A stretch of DNA of 64,000 bases from Zygosaccharomyces rouxii (Eukaryota > Ascomycota > Saccharomycetes > Saccharomycetales > Saccharomycetaceae): NCBI RefSeq assembly GCF_000026365.1, contig NC_012996.1, positions 310,001-374,000 on the forward strand. Reading direction: 5' to 3'. Made by a program: the position numbers and the translations under genes. Numbering within the stretch: the first letter of the stretch is position 1; every line of letters begins with the position of its first letter. Positions 1 through 11,100 of the stretch are shown here, piece by piece. The notes under the pieces were generated by a model that saw only the letters and a program-made list of their open reading frames with translations, ran no database searches and was not told the origin of the DNA.

Positions 1-2716
1 GATCAAAATGAGTAGGATTTGTAACATCCACAGCCTTTTCATTTCCAGATTCAGTAGGTTTCTTGGAAAGACTTGGTGGTCTTTCAGGAACAGCTGGTTC
101 TTCCTTCTTATGTACCACAGTTTTCCACGTTTTGAAAATCTCAATCTCATTGGTTTTACTTTCACTATTGACCTTCTCGACAGATGCCACATTGGATGGC
201 AACTTACGACCACGAGGACCTCTGGCTCTCGAAGAGCGTACATTAGAAACGGAAGGTGGTGTGGCTTGATTCTCTTTCTTCTCTTCTGGTCCAGGAGTAG
301 AAGCAGCCGGGTCCAATTTTTTGGCAAACGATTGCGGTAGACCGCCCATCGGTGACATACCAGGCAAAGCGAAAAGACCATTCAAATTGTTAGCAAACTT
401 GGATCTCTCAGCATTAATTGGTTGTCTAGCTGGTCTCTGGGGAAGAGATGGTTGGGAGGATTCGGAAGAATCAGCTCCATTCTTGCTATCTTTGGGTGCC
501 TCATTCACTGGTTCAGGTCCCTTACGATGTGAACCTTGCATTTCCTCCATCTGTTGCTTCCTTAACATTTCCTGGAAAGCTACAATTCTTGAGGAAGGTT
601 TCTTGGGTACAGGGGGGGCTTTTTTCTTTACAGGTTCTTTAGCAGATTCCTCGGACTTCTTTTCTTGATGTTTTATATCAGAATCACGCTTATTTTCATT
701 AATGTCTGACGTTGACAACTTGGAATTATTATCCTCGATTCCTGGTTTTTCTTGTAGCTTTTCAGAATTCACAGGGGATTCGATAGACGCTTGTTTTGAC
801 ACGTTGGAGGAGGTAGTCTTCCAGTCTTCAGAATACGGCTGTTCAGCTTCGGGCTTTGAAGAAAGCTCTGGGGTTTTTTCAGCAAAGCCTGGTTCGTCAA
901 ATGTTGAGTTCCTTTCATTAAATTCTGGTTTTCTATCTGGTACGGATGGGAATTCAGGCTTGCTTTCAACACTTATTCTCTTCTCTGATTCCAGCGAAGA
1001 AGCAGTGGATTCCTTCTTCAAGGGTTCAGTGGAGGACTTCTTCTCTTCAGACTCTGTTGTCCTCTCTGGCACAGTTGTGGAATCATTGGAGGGTTCCTTT
1101 TTCAGGGTTTCTAGTTCTTTTTCAGATTGTGCATTAATGCCAGTAGATAACTCTTTCTCCAGTGCTTCGGGCCTTTTCTCAGGTAATACCAAAGATTCAG
1201 AAGTCGAATTTTTTTCAACTGGTTCAGGTCTTTCTTCTGATGCAACTGAAAGTTCAGCGGAAGGTTTTTTTCCAATGGGTTCGGGATTCTTTTGTGAGAG
1301 GGATGATTCATTCGATAGTTTCTTTTCTAAAGAATTAGGTTTTTCTTCTGGCAGGAATGAAAACTCGCTAGGTTCCTTTTCAAAAGGTTCTGGTTTCTTT
1401 TCCAAAGGTGCAGTAAATTCATCTGGCAATTCCTTTTTTAAGTGCTCTGGCCTCTTTGCAGGCACTGATGGAAATTCAGTCGAAGCTTCCTTTTTTATAG
1501 ATTCTAGCTTGTTTTCTGGAGCAGTTAGAGGTTCGTTTACCTTCTCTTCCAAAGATTCTGGTTTCTGTTCTAGGGAAGCTAGAGGTTCGCTTACCTTTCT
1601 TTCCAAGAATTCTGGTTTCTGTTCTAGGGAAGCTAGAGGTTCGCTCACCTTCTCTTCCAAAGATTCTGGTCTCTTTCCTGGCACAACTGGTGGCTCACCC
1701 AATTTGTTCTCTAAAGATTCAGGTCTTTTCTCTGCCACCACAGGGGTTTCAATTGATCTTCTTCCAATTGGTCTAGGTCTTCTTTCAGGAATTTTTGGTA
1801 TTTCGACATCTGATTTCGATTCTGTATCCGTTGGTGATTGCGATCTCTTGGGTCTTTCTGGAATACCAGGAATTTTTGGTATTTCGACGTTTGACTTTGA
1901 TTCCGTATCTGTTGGTGATTGAGATCTCCTGGGTCTTTCTGGAATACGAGGAATTTCCGGTTCTTCTTTTGTTTCATTCCTTATACCAAAATCTTCATCC
2001 GCTTTTTCCAAGACTGGCTCATTATCGGAGGTCGTTTTTTCCTTTGATTCAGTATCTAGCGTTCTTTTCTCTTCGAATTGGTGTTTAGTCTCTTGCAACT
2101 TAACTGCTTTTTCTCTTGCCAATTGTTGCTCCCTTTCCAATTGCTCCAATTCTTTCCTCTTAGCTTCCAATTCTAATTCTTGCTTTCTTTCCAATTCCCT
2201 TTGTCTCTGATCTTCCAATTCCAATTGTTGTTGCCTTTTTAACTCTTGTTGTCTTTCCTTTTCTCTTTCTCTCATTAGCTCTTCCCTCCTCCTTTCCAAC
2301 ATTTCCAATTCCTTCTCTCTATTGGCTTGATGTATATTTCTTTCTTTTAACTCTATTTCCTTCTTCTTCAACAACCTTTCCTTCTCCTCTTGCAATTCGA
2401 ATTCCATCTCATTTGTTCCTATTAGATCTTCTTTACCCCTTTGCCAACTATCTTCCTGATTCCTTAACTGTTCGGAATGGACTTTACTATCATCAGACCT
2501 CTTTTGAATTAAATTTTGCATTTGTTCCAGTTGATCATCAGTATTTTGCATCAAATCCTTTAGATCTGAAGTCTTGACCCTGGTAGGTCTCCTTGTTGGC
2601 ACTTGAGGCGGTGGTGATTTCGAATTTGGTCTTGCAGGAATAGTAGGGATTGGTGATGGTGAACCTGCTTGCCTTTGAGGCCGTGATGGCACTGGAGGCA
2701 ATTCCTCAGATGACAT
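1..2716 (-). CDS. AIM21: Aim21-like actin-patch protein, 3' end cut off by window edge
   Basis: An open frame runs on the minus strand from an ATG at 2716 to the window edge without a stop, giving at least 905 codons. The N-terminus (MSSEELPPVPSRPQ) is rich in PxxP motifs that could bind SH3 domains. Then come a long charged coiled-coil stretch (roughly residues 95-215), a Pro/Glu/Lys-rich repeat region (residues 235-490) and a conserved C-terminal part with KKKAPPVPKKPSSRIVAFQE and RARGPRGRKLPS. The last block is what I recall from S. cerevisiae Aim21 (YIR003W). Aim21 works with Tda2 and capping protein at cortical actin patches. The protein is longer than the roughly 680 residues of S. cerevisiae Aim21, mostly because the repeats are expanded. 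The neighbours (MPH1, PAN1, IST3 are also YIR00x genes) support the call. The C-terminal capping-protein motif region would lie beyond the edge. Confidence 0.85.
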   Translation of the reverse strand, partial: MSSEELPPVPSRPQRQAGSPSPIPTIPARPNSKSPPPQVPTRRPTRVKTSDLKDLMQNTDDQLEQMQNLIQKRSDDSKVHSEQLRNQEDSWQRGKEDLIGTNEMEFELQEEKERLLKKKEIELKERNIHQANREKELEMLERRREELMREREKERQQELKRQQQLELEDQRQRELERKQELELEAKRKELEQLEREQQLAREKAVKLQETKHQFEEKRTLDTESKEKTTSDNEPVLEKADEDFGIRNETKEEPEIPRIPERPRRSQSPTDTESKSNVEIPKIPGIPERPKRSQSPTDTESKSDVEIPKIPERRPRPIGRRSIETPVVAEKRPESLENKLGEPPVVPGKRPESLEEKVSEPLASLEQKPEFLERKVSEPLASLEQKPESLEEKVNEPLTAPENKLESIKKEASTEFPSVPAKRPEHLKKELPDEFTAPLEKKPEPFEKEPSEFSFLPEEKPNSLEKKLSNESSLSQKNPEPIGKKPSAELSVASEERPEPVEKNSTSESLVLPEKRPEALEKELSTGINAQSEKELETLKKEPSNDSTTVPERTTESEEKKSSTEPLKKESTASSLESEKRISVESKPEFPSVPDRKPEFNERNSTFDEPGFAEKTPELSSKPEAEQPYSEDWKTTSSNVSKQASIESPVNSEKLQEKPGIEDNNSKLSTSDINENKRDSDIKHQEKKSEESAKEPVKKKAPPVPKKPSSRIVAFQEMLRKQQMEEMQGSHRKGPEPVNEAPKDSKNGADSSESSQPSLPQRPARQPINAERSKFANNLNGLFALPGMSPMGGLPQSFAKKLDPAASTPGPEEKKENQATPPSVSNVRSSRARGPRGRKLPSNVASVEKVNSESKTNEIEIFKTWKTVVHKKEEPAVPERPPSLSKKPTESGNEKAVDVTNPTHFD
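1540..1960 (-). repeat. Coding tandem repeats inside AIM21
   Basis: Two repeat types lie in frame. Around 1545-1665 an 18-residue unit (KPEFLERKVSEPLASLEQ type, 54 bp) is repeated nearly identically. Around 1795-1955 a 27-residue unit containing RSQSPTDTESKS and VEIPKIP is present twice (81 bp). Related but more diverged Pro-Glu-Ser-Leu-Glu units continue to about 1200. These explain the long antisense open frames on the plus strand. Confidence 0.75.
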
Positions 2717-2973
2717 TAGCCCTTAACGATAAACCTATCTTCCTCGATTCTACCCTCGCAGTGGAATAAGTTGTCAATGTTTGAAATTGAAAAGGGGCTC
2801 CGCCTTTAAATAAATGAGCCTTTGAATGTAAACAAATAGGAAACAATGTAGATTACTCTACATGAACCGTTAATTTAGTGCCTGCTTTAGGTCTTCAAAA
2901 TTTCAAATATTTCTATATTCACCTATTTCCTACGTACTTATGAGTATCGGTCTATTACTCTCTATCCAACTCT

Positions 2974-3351
2974 TTAGGCAGAGTAGTTCAAACGGAAGAT
3001 ATCGTTGAAAACATAGTATGAGCTTCCGTCAGGGATCAAATGGAAGACTTGAGAGAATCTCTGTGGATTCTGCTCTTCATCAATGAGTAAGTCACCAGTT
3101 ATCATGACTAAAACGTCACCATTGGGCGATGCTGGTTGAGCATCTAGTGTAGTTATTCTGTGACCAACTTTTTGGAATGGTAATGAGACTAGTTTTTCCA
3201 CAATGTTCTTGGTACCTTGTAGTTGACTGGTTTCAAAAGTCAACATGGACTCATCCCTGTACAGATTACCCAATTGACTTCTGTCGGTGTCAAATTGATT
3301 GTAGTAGAATTGTGTAAATTGTTGAGCAAGAGTGCTGAAATCTAAGGACAT
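2974..3351 (-). CDS. NTF2: Nuclear transport factor 2
   Basis: 125 residues, the usual Ntf2 length. It starts [17 protein letters not shown] and ends [11 protein letters not shown], both characteristic of the NTF2 family. Ntf2 is a small homodimeric protein that binds Ran-GDP and FG nucleoporins and carries Ran back into the nucleus. The single NTF2 fold spans the whole protein. The gene is transcribed toward AIM21 and shares a 261-bp divergent promoter with SEC3; in S. cerevisiae NTF2 (YER009W) and SEC3 (YER008C) are also neighbours. Identification is very secure. Confidence 0.97.
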   Translation of the reverse strand: MSLDFSTLAQQFTQFYYNQFDTDRSQLGNLYRDESMLTFETSQLQGTKNIVEKLVSLPFQKVGHRITTLDAQPASPNGDVLVMITGDLLIDEEQNPQRFSQVFHLIPDGSSYYVFNDIFRLNYSA

Positions 3352-3486
3352 GGCGATTAAATGTGATTCGATCTGATCTAATTGATCTTATGATACGCAA
3401 ACCAACCCTGAAACTGTTGATGATAATAATTTTAAAGCATCATATTGTCAACTTTAAACTTTTCCAGCTTATGAAAATTTGCCAAC

Positions 3487-3493
3487 TTACCCG
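3487..3493 (+). promoter_or_regulatory. Reb1-type site between NTF2 and SEC3
   Basis: The heptamer TTACCCG matches the core of the Reb1 general regulatory factor. It lies in the 261-bp divergent promoter, about 120-140 bp from each start codon, a typical place for a nucleosome-depleting site. Occupancy is inferred. Confidence 0.5.
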
Positions 3494-3612
3494 CCTTAAA
3501 AGAAGGTTGGAAGAAAAACAACATTAAAGAATCCAAAAGGGGATCGGCAAAGCAAGGCTATCCAGCTTCTGATAGAGGTAACACAACGATTCTTCTCAGT
3601 GGTTAGGCCAAT

Positions 3613-6600
3613 ATGATGAAGAGTGCGAGATCTCCGTTCAAGAAGAAGTCCCATAGTAGGGACAATTCAGTCGAAGACAGGGGTTTTTTCCACAGAAGAT
3701 CGACATCGGGATCTAACATTCCAAGCGCACAGCATTCGAGACAAGCCAGTAATGGTGGTTTGAATATGGGCCCACCTGTCTCAGGTAACAATGCAACTGC
3801 TCACAAGAGGACTGTGTCTAATTCATCGAGATCGTCTCAGAGCTCCAATTTTCTAGCGGAACAGTATGAAAGGGACAGAAGGGGGATTCTGGCGTCATGT
3901 TTCTCGAACGATGGTAAGTCTTCAGGACCACCAAACAGTTATATTACACATGTGAGGATCATCGAGGATGCACGTTATCCGTCGTCACGTCCTGCATTGG
4001 ATTCGAAATTGGAGAATAAGAAGAAACGTGTTCTGATATTGAGTTCTAAAGCTAACAATCCGAAGGCGGTACAATTACATAAAGGACGTGAAAATGCAGA
4101 TGGTAGGTTTCAAGTTGGTAGAACTTGGAGTTTAAAGGAATTGCTTGCGATTGAAAGAGATGTAGAGGTTAATGAAGGGTTTATGTTGACTATGTCCAAA
4201 AAATATTACTGGGAGACCAACTCCGCCAAGGAAAGAGTGGTTTTCATTAAATCATTGGTGAATACTTATATGCAAGCATTTGATGGACATGTTCCTGAAT
4301 TAGTCAACTGGGATTTATCTATGTTCTATTTGGATGAAAGGGCTTATCAAAGAGCAGTGATTCGTAATAGAAATGCTAGACCTACAGTGACACCTCCAGT
4401 TGGATCTGTCAGTGGCAGTAGTAGTGGCACCGGAAGTCCAGGTGCTCCTCTAAGTAACCTAAACACAAGAATTGCAAATCCAGATCCGGCTGTTCCGTCG
4501 CCGAGGTCACCGACAAGAGCATTTGGCGGGTCGTCTTCTTTTAATGATCATTTCGCTCAAAATAAACAGGCGGCTCCCGTAAAACCATCTCCCAACATGT
4601 CTGGCTATTCTAATAGCCCTACTTTGAGCAATGAAGGTAATAATTCGTATGATCAGCATCATGAACAAAAACAACAACAGCAGCAGCAGCAGCAACGTCA
4701 AGCAGTGGCTCAGCAGAAGATGTGGCAACAGGAGCAAGATCAACAACAACAGCAGGCACATCAAGCTCATCTGGCATGGAAATCGCATCAGGCTCAAAAG
4801 GATCAACAAGTCCGTAAGGAACAAGTGTTACGTCAGCAGGAACAAATGCGTCAGCAGGAATTGGCGCGTCAGCAGGAATTAGCACGTAAAGAGGAACAAC
4901 AGCGCCAACATATGGCAAGACAAGCGCAATTCGAAAGAGAAGCGCTGCAAGCTCAAGAAGCTACGGTAGAATCTGACCCTTTTTATCCATACCCCGTGGC
5001 TCATGGCAACCGCGATTTCTTACCAGGTACGTCTCCAAGAGAGCTGTCAAACAAGAGTTCATTTGCTGGTTTGAATTCCGCTCACAATTCACCAAATATG
5101 GCGGGAAGTCCCTCTTTGAACTCTCCTCAACAGTTCCCAGCTAAACAGCCACAAATCGCTACATCTGAGATACCACAGATAAAGCAGAACCCCGTTAAAC
5201 AGGGCTCGCCTGTTTCCATGGGGTCAGCTGGTGAGATGGGCGATGTACCACGGAAGGGTAGCGCTTCTCAAAATAAACAAGACAATCTCTTGGAAGATTT
5301 GAATAATGTGCTCGCTGGTCCTTCTAGCGCTCATGCACTTCCAGATGCACATTCCAGTGTTTCGCAAGATAGATCTGAAGAATTGTACAACGGCGTTCCT
5401 TCGGGGAAGGGAGTCTCGTCAATGGACATACCTTCATTATCAATCCCACAAACAGAACCTCTCAATACAAAATCTACACCAACATCAGAAATGGTTGACG
5501 CTGATGATATGGCAGGCGATTTGAATGCCTCTTCCATGGATGCTCAACAGGATAATAGCAATGATTTATCATTTGAGAGAGGTGACGAAGCTTCTTTTAG
5601 TACCAATTTGGCACCTAATCCACCACATGTTTATCATGAAGTCTCCACCATTCAAGAAGAGGCCCCCCCTGTTGACGGTCAAAAGAAGTCTGTCATAGCC
5701 CCGGGCGCCATTGACGAAAGTTCAGAAGATCAAAAGAGAGATATGAAAAAGGATGCAGCATATATTGAGGATGAAGAGTTATTGGGAATTTTAACTGATA
5801 TAAACTGGGAAATGGGAGATGCAGCTGACGATTTGATTGAGAAATTGACTATCAAAATGGCGGAGACTGCATACACTTTGAACAATGGGTTATTGTCTCT
5901 GGAGGATGTAGGACCTAGTCTATTGCCTTATGAAAAGCAAGTGGATGAAGTCTGTGATAAGATGAATCCAGTATTTTCTCTATTCCTGATGGAAATGGGT
6001 AATGTGGCAGAAGATATTGAATATATTGAAGGCCAAAAGAACGGATTACAAATTGAAAGTGCCAATAAAAAGAACTTGTGGAGTACTTTGACAGAATTGA
6101 TGAACACCGTTTCCTTGGACGATGCAACCTTAAACGAATTGTTGAACTCTCCAGTTAGTGAAAAGACTTTATTGAGAATGGAATCACAATTGAAATCTTT
6201 GTTTAGAGCACTGAAAGCCATCAGCGGTGAAAGTGAGGAAGAAAACTACGATCTGGGTAACATGCAAGCATTGAAAGAAAGACGCGAGACCTATGAAAGA
6301 GTCACTGAAGTATTTTTGAAAAGATTGGTTGACGCCTTCAGTGGAATGTTTGTTAACATTTATAAAGATAATACCACAGAAGATTATTTGACCAGTTTCC
6401 TAAATCGATTGTTGGTTTTTTCATCTTTGACATTGTTCTGTAAAGATGTGGACCGAGAATCTTACAATATCATTTTGGATAAGTGGATCACTAGTATTCA
6501 AGTAGTGTACAACCATATTTGCGAAAAGATGATATCAAACTTAAGAAAGTATAAATTGGATAAAAGAGAACAACCAGCAGTCGCTAATGAAAATGCTCTA

Positions 6601-7911
6601 GGAAATCTCTTGATCCAATGGGAAAGTTATAAGAAGACAAGAACTCTTCCAGAAGTTGTTCCCTCTTCTGCTAAATCGGTGGCACATTTAAAAAGTTCAC
6701 TGGAATCTTTAGGTAAGCTCTGTGTCTGCTACCAAAACTTTATCGACTCTTTCTTCCATGTCTCTTCTAGTTTGGATTTCGAAGCGTACTTGGAGCAATA
6801 TGGTGATCCTACTACAAGAATTGTACCTTTGTACTCGGTGAAACCTATGCAATCCGATAGAGAATCTGCATTAAAAGAAGCAAACTTGGTTTCTCGTATC
6901 TTTAGACCCAATATCACAAAGATGAATTCTTATTTCACTACTATTCTGAGGGCTGATTGTTCGAGAGCTCCCGCCATAATGCTTTTCCTCGAGGAAAAGA
7001 TTAAAAGTCTGGAATCCTCTAATCAAGAATTTTTGCTTACTGCTATGTCTCAGATGCTAGACCAGGTGAAGCAGCTTTGGTCCGAATACATCGAAGATGA
7101 AGTGGTCCATTTAGAAAGAGCTGTGATTAATATGTCTTCAAGAAGTCTGTCGCCATCTGTTCTTGGATTTGTGCTATTTGTGAAAAATTCGAATGATTAT
7201 ATCTCGTACGCACAGTCCCAATCAGAGCTAAAAAGCATTCAATCTCTTGAAGCTATCAAGATTTTTGAAAGTGATTCTGGTAAACTTGGTAACGCAATCA
7301 TTAAACTTTTGAGCAGAAAGGATGGTGGTGCTAGTATGCTTGCAGGAGTGAGAGGCGCGGCTGCTGAAGCTTCTAGTACTGATAGAATTGTTACCCTTTT
7401 ACTGAACTGCTATTGGCTAATAGAAGTTTTGTCTATGCTCAACGTACGCGGATCCTTCGACTCAACAATTCAATCGGCCAAAAAGATTTTTGACTCTGAG
7501 AAAGAAGTCTATGCAGCTTTCCTGCTGCGTGATGCAATGCCTAAATTGACCTCATTTGTCCATGGTGCATCCAGTCTTGTCGGTACTTCATCTCAAGGTG
7601 GAGATTCTAACTTGGTTAAATCGGCAGCTTATAGTAGACAAAACCTGGATAATATCCTAGCGGGATATACCTCTTCGGAGGTTGATGTTTTAGTGAAAAG
7701 ACTTTACCAACAGATGATTCGCCATTTATCACATGAATCTAACGATCTCATGAAGGGAACTCTAGGCGACAGGTTGTGGTCTAGCATCCAGGGACAAACC
7801 GTATCCCTCTATTTGAAACTATACACTTTGATTGAGAAACATTACAAGGGAGCGCTTGTCAGATTTACAAAAAATGATATCATCACTGCCTTTGAGAGGT
7901 ATAAGGAGTAA
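3613..7911 (+). CDS. SEC3: Exocyst subunit Sec3
   Basis: 1432 residues, slightly longer than S. cerevisiae Sec3 (about 1336). Sec3 marks sites of polarised exocytosis as part of the exocyst, binding PI(4,5)P2 and Rho GTPases at the plasma membrane. The N-terminal cryptic PH-like domain occupies about residues 95-235 (ILASCFSNDG onward, with LKELLAIERDVEV and MLTMSKKYYWET). A low-complexity region follows, with a Gln-rich and Arg-Gln coiled-coil tract at about 350-450. The C-terminal helical exocyst rod runs from about residue 720 to the end (LLGILTDINWEMGDAADDL). The start ATG is the first in frame after the promoter. The extra length lies mainly in the Q-rich linker. Transcribed divergently from NTF2. 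Confidence 0.96.
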   Translation: MMKSARSPFKKKSHSRDNSVEDRGFFHRRSTSGSNIPSAQHSRQASNGGLNMGPPVSGNNATAHKRTVSNSSRSSQSSNFLAEQYERDRRGILASCFSNDGKSSGPPNSYITHVRIIEDARYPSSRPALDSKLENKKKRVLILSSKANNPKAVQLHKGRENADGRFQVGRTWSLKELLAIERDVEVNEGFMLTMSKKYYWETNSAKERVVFIKSLVNTYMQAFDGHVPELVNWDLSMFYLDERAYQRAVIRNRNARPTVTPPVGSVSGSSSGTGSPGAPLSNLNTRIANPDPAVPSPRSPTRAFGGSSSFNDHFAQNKQAAPVKPSPNMSGYSNSPTLSNEGNNSYDQHHEQKQQQQQQQQRQAVAQQKMWQQEQDQQQQQAHQAHLAWKSHQAQKDQQVRKEQVLRQQEQMRQQELARQQELARKEEQQRQHMARQAQFEREALQAQEATVESDPFYPYPVAHGNRDFLPGTSPRELSNKSSFAGLNSAHNSPNMAGSPSLNSPQQFPAKQPQIATSEIPQIKQNPVKQGSPVSMGSAGEMGDVPRKGSASQNKQDNLLEDLNNVLAGPSSAHALPDAHSSVSQDRSEELYNGVPSGKGVSSMDIPSLSIPQTEPLNTKSTPTSEMVDADDMAGDLNASSMDAQQDNSNDLSFERGDEASFSTNLAPNPPHVYHEVSTIQEEAPPVDGQKKSVIAPGAIDESSEDQKRDMKKDAAYIEDEELLGILTDINWEMGDAADDLIEKLTIKMAETAYTLNNGLLSLEDVGPSLLPYEKQVDEVCDKMNPVFSLFLMEMGNVAEDIEYIEGQKNGLQIESANKKNLWSTLTELMNTVSLDDATLNELLNSPVSEKTLLRMESQLKSLFRALKAISGESEEENYDLGNMQALKERRETYERVTEVFLKRLVDAFSGMFVNIYKDNTTEDYLTSFLNRLLVFSSLTLFCKDVDRESYNIILDKWITSIQVVYNHICEKMISNLRKYKLDKREQPAVANENALGNLLIQWESYKKTRTLPEVVPSSAKSVAHLKSSLESLGKLCVCYQNFIDSFFHVSSSLDFEAYLEQYGDPTTRIVPLYSVKPMQSDRESALKEANLVSRIFRPNITKMNSYFTTILRADCSRAPAIMLFLEEKIKSLESSNQEFLLTAMSQMLDQVKQLWSEYIEDEVVHLERAVINMSSRSLSPSVLGFVLFVKNSNDYISYAQSQSELKSIQSLEAIKIFESDSGKLGNAIIKLLSRKDGGASMLAGVRGAAAEASSTDRIVTLLLNCYWLIEVLSMLNVRGSFDSTIQSAKKIFDSEKEVYAAFLLRDAMPKLTSFVHGASSLVGTSSQGGDSNLVKSAAYSRQNLDNILAGYTSSEVDVLVKRLYQQMIRHLSHESNDLMKGTLGDRLWSSIQGQTVSLYLKLYTLIEKHYKGALVRFTKNDIITAFERYKE

Positions 7912-8185
7912 AAATAATAACCTAATGATAGCAACGAAAAATAGGAACTGAAACGCATATAACCATAATTATGATCATCAATAGAATATTAAAACTTGTA
8001 ACCATTCAATATTGTGGATATTACTCGCAACGTTAAAAATGACCAATGGCACCTAAGGTCAAAGTAAGATCTTGAAGTAAAAAGTTCAAATCGTAGATCT
8101 AAACAAAGCTCTTAGGCAGAACCTTTACGCGTCATCGAAGGTTTGGTGTCAAACCAGATGTTGAAAGAGGGACAATTTTGATTCC

Positions 8186-11100
8186 ATGGCCCCGTTTGGT
8201 GGTGAAGACAGTGATTTAGACGATTATGAGCTGGATTCTTTGAGTCGTCAAGGGGTGAATCGTGTCGTTAAGGAAACGGTTACCAAAAAGAACATCCCAG
8301 TACAACGGGATCTTTTGGGTCAAATTTTGCCGGGACAAAATTCTTACTATGAGGAAATAAAACGAGATGTTACTTTTAGACCTACCCATCATGCTTTAAA
8401 TGAAAAAAATCTGTCTCATTATGTATATCCCACGAATTATGAAGTGAGAGACTATCAATACGACATTGTGAAAAAGGCATTATTCCAAAATGTGTTATGT
8501 GCAATTCCTACAGGTATGGGTAAAACTTTTATTGCAAGTACAGTCATGTTGAATTTTTTTCTATGGACTATTAGAGGGAAAATTATATTTATGGCGCCTA
8601 CCAGGCCCTTAGTGGCACAACAGATCAAGGCATGTCTCGGTATGACTGGTATTCCCCATGATCAGACTGCAATTCTATTGGATAAGAGTCGTAAGAATCG
8701 TGAAGAAATTTGGGATACGAAGAGAGTTTTCTTTACGACTCCACAAGTAGTGGAAAACGATTTGAAAAGAGGTGCCTTAAACCCTAAAGATATCGTTTGT
8801 CTTGTGATAGATGAGGCTCATAGAGCAACTGGATCTTATGCATACACAAATGTGGTTAAATTCATTGATAGGTTTAGTACTTCTTATCGACTATTAGCAT
8901 TGACAGCTACTCCGGGTACAGATTTGGAAAGTGTACAAGAAGTGATTAAAAATTTGGATATATCTAAGGTTGAAATACGAACTGAGGAAAGTATGGACAT
9001 TGTTAAATATATGAAGAGAAGAATTCAGGAGAAGATTCAAGTGGAGCCCTTGTTTGAAATGCTAGAGATTGTTGAACAGTTAGGAATTGCGATTCTACCA
9101 GTTTTACGGCAGGCGGTAGAGTTAGGGATATATGAGAATTGTGATCCCGCGCAGATAAATGCTTTCAAGGCAATGCAACAGAGTCAAAAGATTGTTGCCA
9201 ATCCAAATATTCCTGAAGGTATCAAATGGAGGAATTTTTTCATCTTACAATTGCTGAATCATGTGGGGCAAATGCTCAAGCGAATTAACATTTATGGCAT
9301 AAGAACTTTTTACAATTATTTCAGTGATAAGTCTTTGGAATTTACTACAAAGTATGGGATGGGAAAATCTTCCAATAAAACGGCGGCAGAATTTTATTAC
9401 CATCCAATCTTGAAAAATATGACTACGCAATGTGAAAACCTGTTGGCTGATCCTAAATTTTTAGGCCATGGTAAGTTAAGACATGTCAGAGATGAATTAG
9501 TTGATTTTTTTGCTAGAGGTAAATCTGATTCAAGAGTTATCATTTTCACAGAATTGAGAGAGAGTGCTTTAGAGATTGTTAGATGTGTAGATGCTATGGA
9601 CTATCGGCACATCGTACCTCACATATTTATAGGGCAGGCAAAAGGTAAAGAGGGATTCGATGAAGTTTCCTTTACTCGTAACAATAAGGCAAAAGGACGT
9701 AAGAAAGTGGATAGATTAAAACGGCAAGAGGAAGATCAACAAATTGAGGAGGAAAAGAAAAAAAGGAAGAAACAGGAGGCATTGGAAAGAGTATCAAGAA
9801 GAACGGGTAGTTCAGAGGAAGCTCAAGCAAACGGTATGACGCAAAAGCAACAGAAGGAAGTGATACAAAAATTTAAAGACGGTGAATATAATGTTCTTGT
9901 CTGTACATCTATTGGTGAGGAAGGGTTAGATATTGGAGAGGTCGATTTAATCATATGTTATGATACGACAAGTAGTCCAATTAAGAATATACAAAGGATG
10001 GGGAGAACTGGTAGGAAAAGAGATGGTAGAATCATTCTCCTGTTTAGCAGTAACGAATCCAATAAATTCGACCAAGCAATGAAAGATTACGCTAATTTGC
10101 AAAAAGTTATAACGCAAAATATTTTAGAATACCAAAAATCGGATAGAATTATACCAGCAGATGTTGATCCACAGTGCCGTGAACAATTCATTACTATTAG
10201 TGAAGAGGATCAAGAGGTTAACGATATGGATGATTCTGAAGAAGTTATACGGTTTGCTACAGATTGTATGTTGGGTAAACAACGGAAATCTAAGCGTAAC
10301 GCAAAAGTGGGACAACCCAAAAAGCAGAAGCGGTTTTTCATGCCTGATGAGGTTGAAACAGGTATTATCACTGCTGATAAGCTCGTGCGTAAGGTGAAAA
10401 AGCCTAAAAAGGAATTACCGCTATTGGATAATTTGGAAAATGATTCATTAGAGTTGTCATCACCTGTAAAATCTGAGTTCGAGGGTTCACAGGCGACAAT
10501 GCCAACAATTACAGACGCTCAGTTGAAACCAACCGATCCGCTACCATTACCTGATTCTCCTCCATCAATTAAACGGGAAAGATCACCTAGTCAAGATGCA
10601 CGAGTACCGTCATTCTCACCCGATAGGCCAGTAACCTCAAACTTAAATTTGGGACCGCCTCCACCCGTGAAGGTCAAAGCTGAGCCTTTTTCTCCTGAGC
10701 AAACTACCAGTGACTTGATAGATTTTGTCAGTGTGGGACAAAAAATAGATAGTGATGAAAATCGTCATAGTTCGCCCCCATTGAATCGAAGGGGTCAAGA
10801 CAAGATCTTCGATGATTTTTCCAATAATAATGGTGGACTTCTTACCCCACAGGAAAGGGAATATTTCCAAAGAAACTACTCAGTCAACGATACCGTTGCC
10901 ATAGACACGTTACCGGACTTTTCTCAGTACACCAAAACTGCACATATTCCACATAGTACACGCAATCAGGGGTTCCTCAATTTGTTTCAAGACATGAAGA
11001 GGAACGAAAAGGCAAGAATCATTGAGATGAATCGTACAAGATGTATTGCCAGAGGGCTTCAAAATGGAGTTTTGAACCAGGCGAAGGAACTCGTTGATCC

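Noticed and set aside
702..1922. 406-codon open frame on the plus strand, Ser/Phe-rich
   Set aside because: It is the antisense of the Glu/Lys/Ser repeat region of AIM21 on the minus strand; biased codons keep the opposite frame open.
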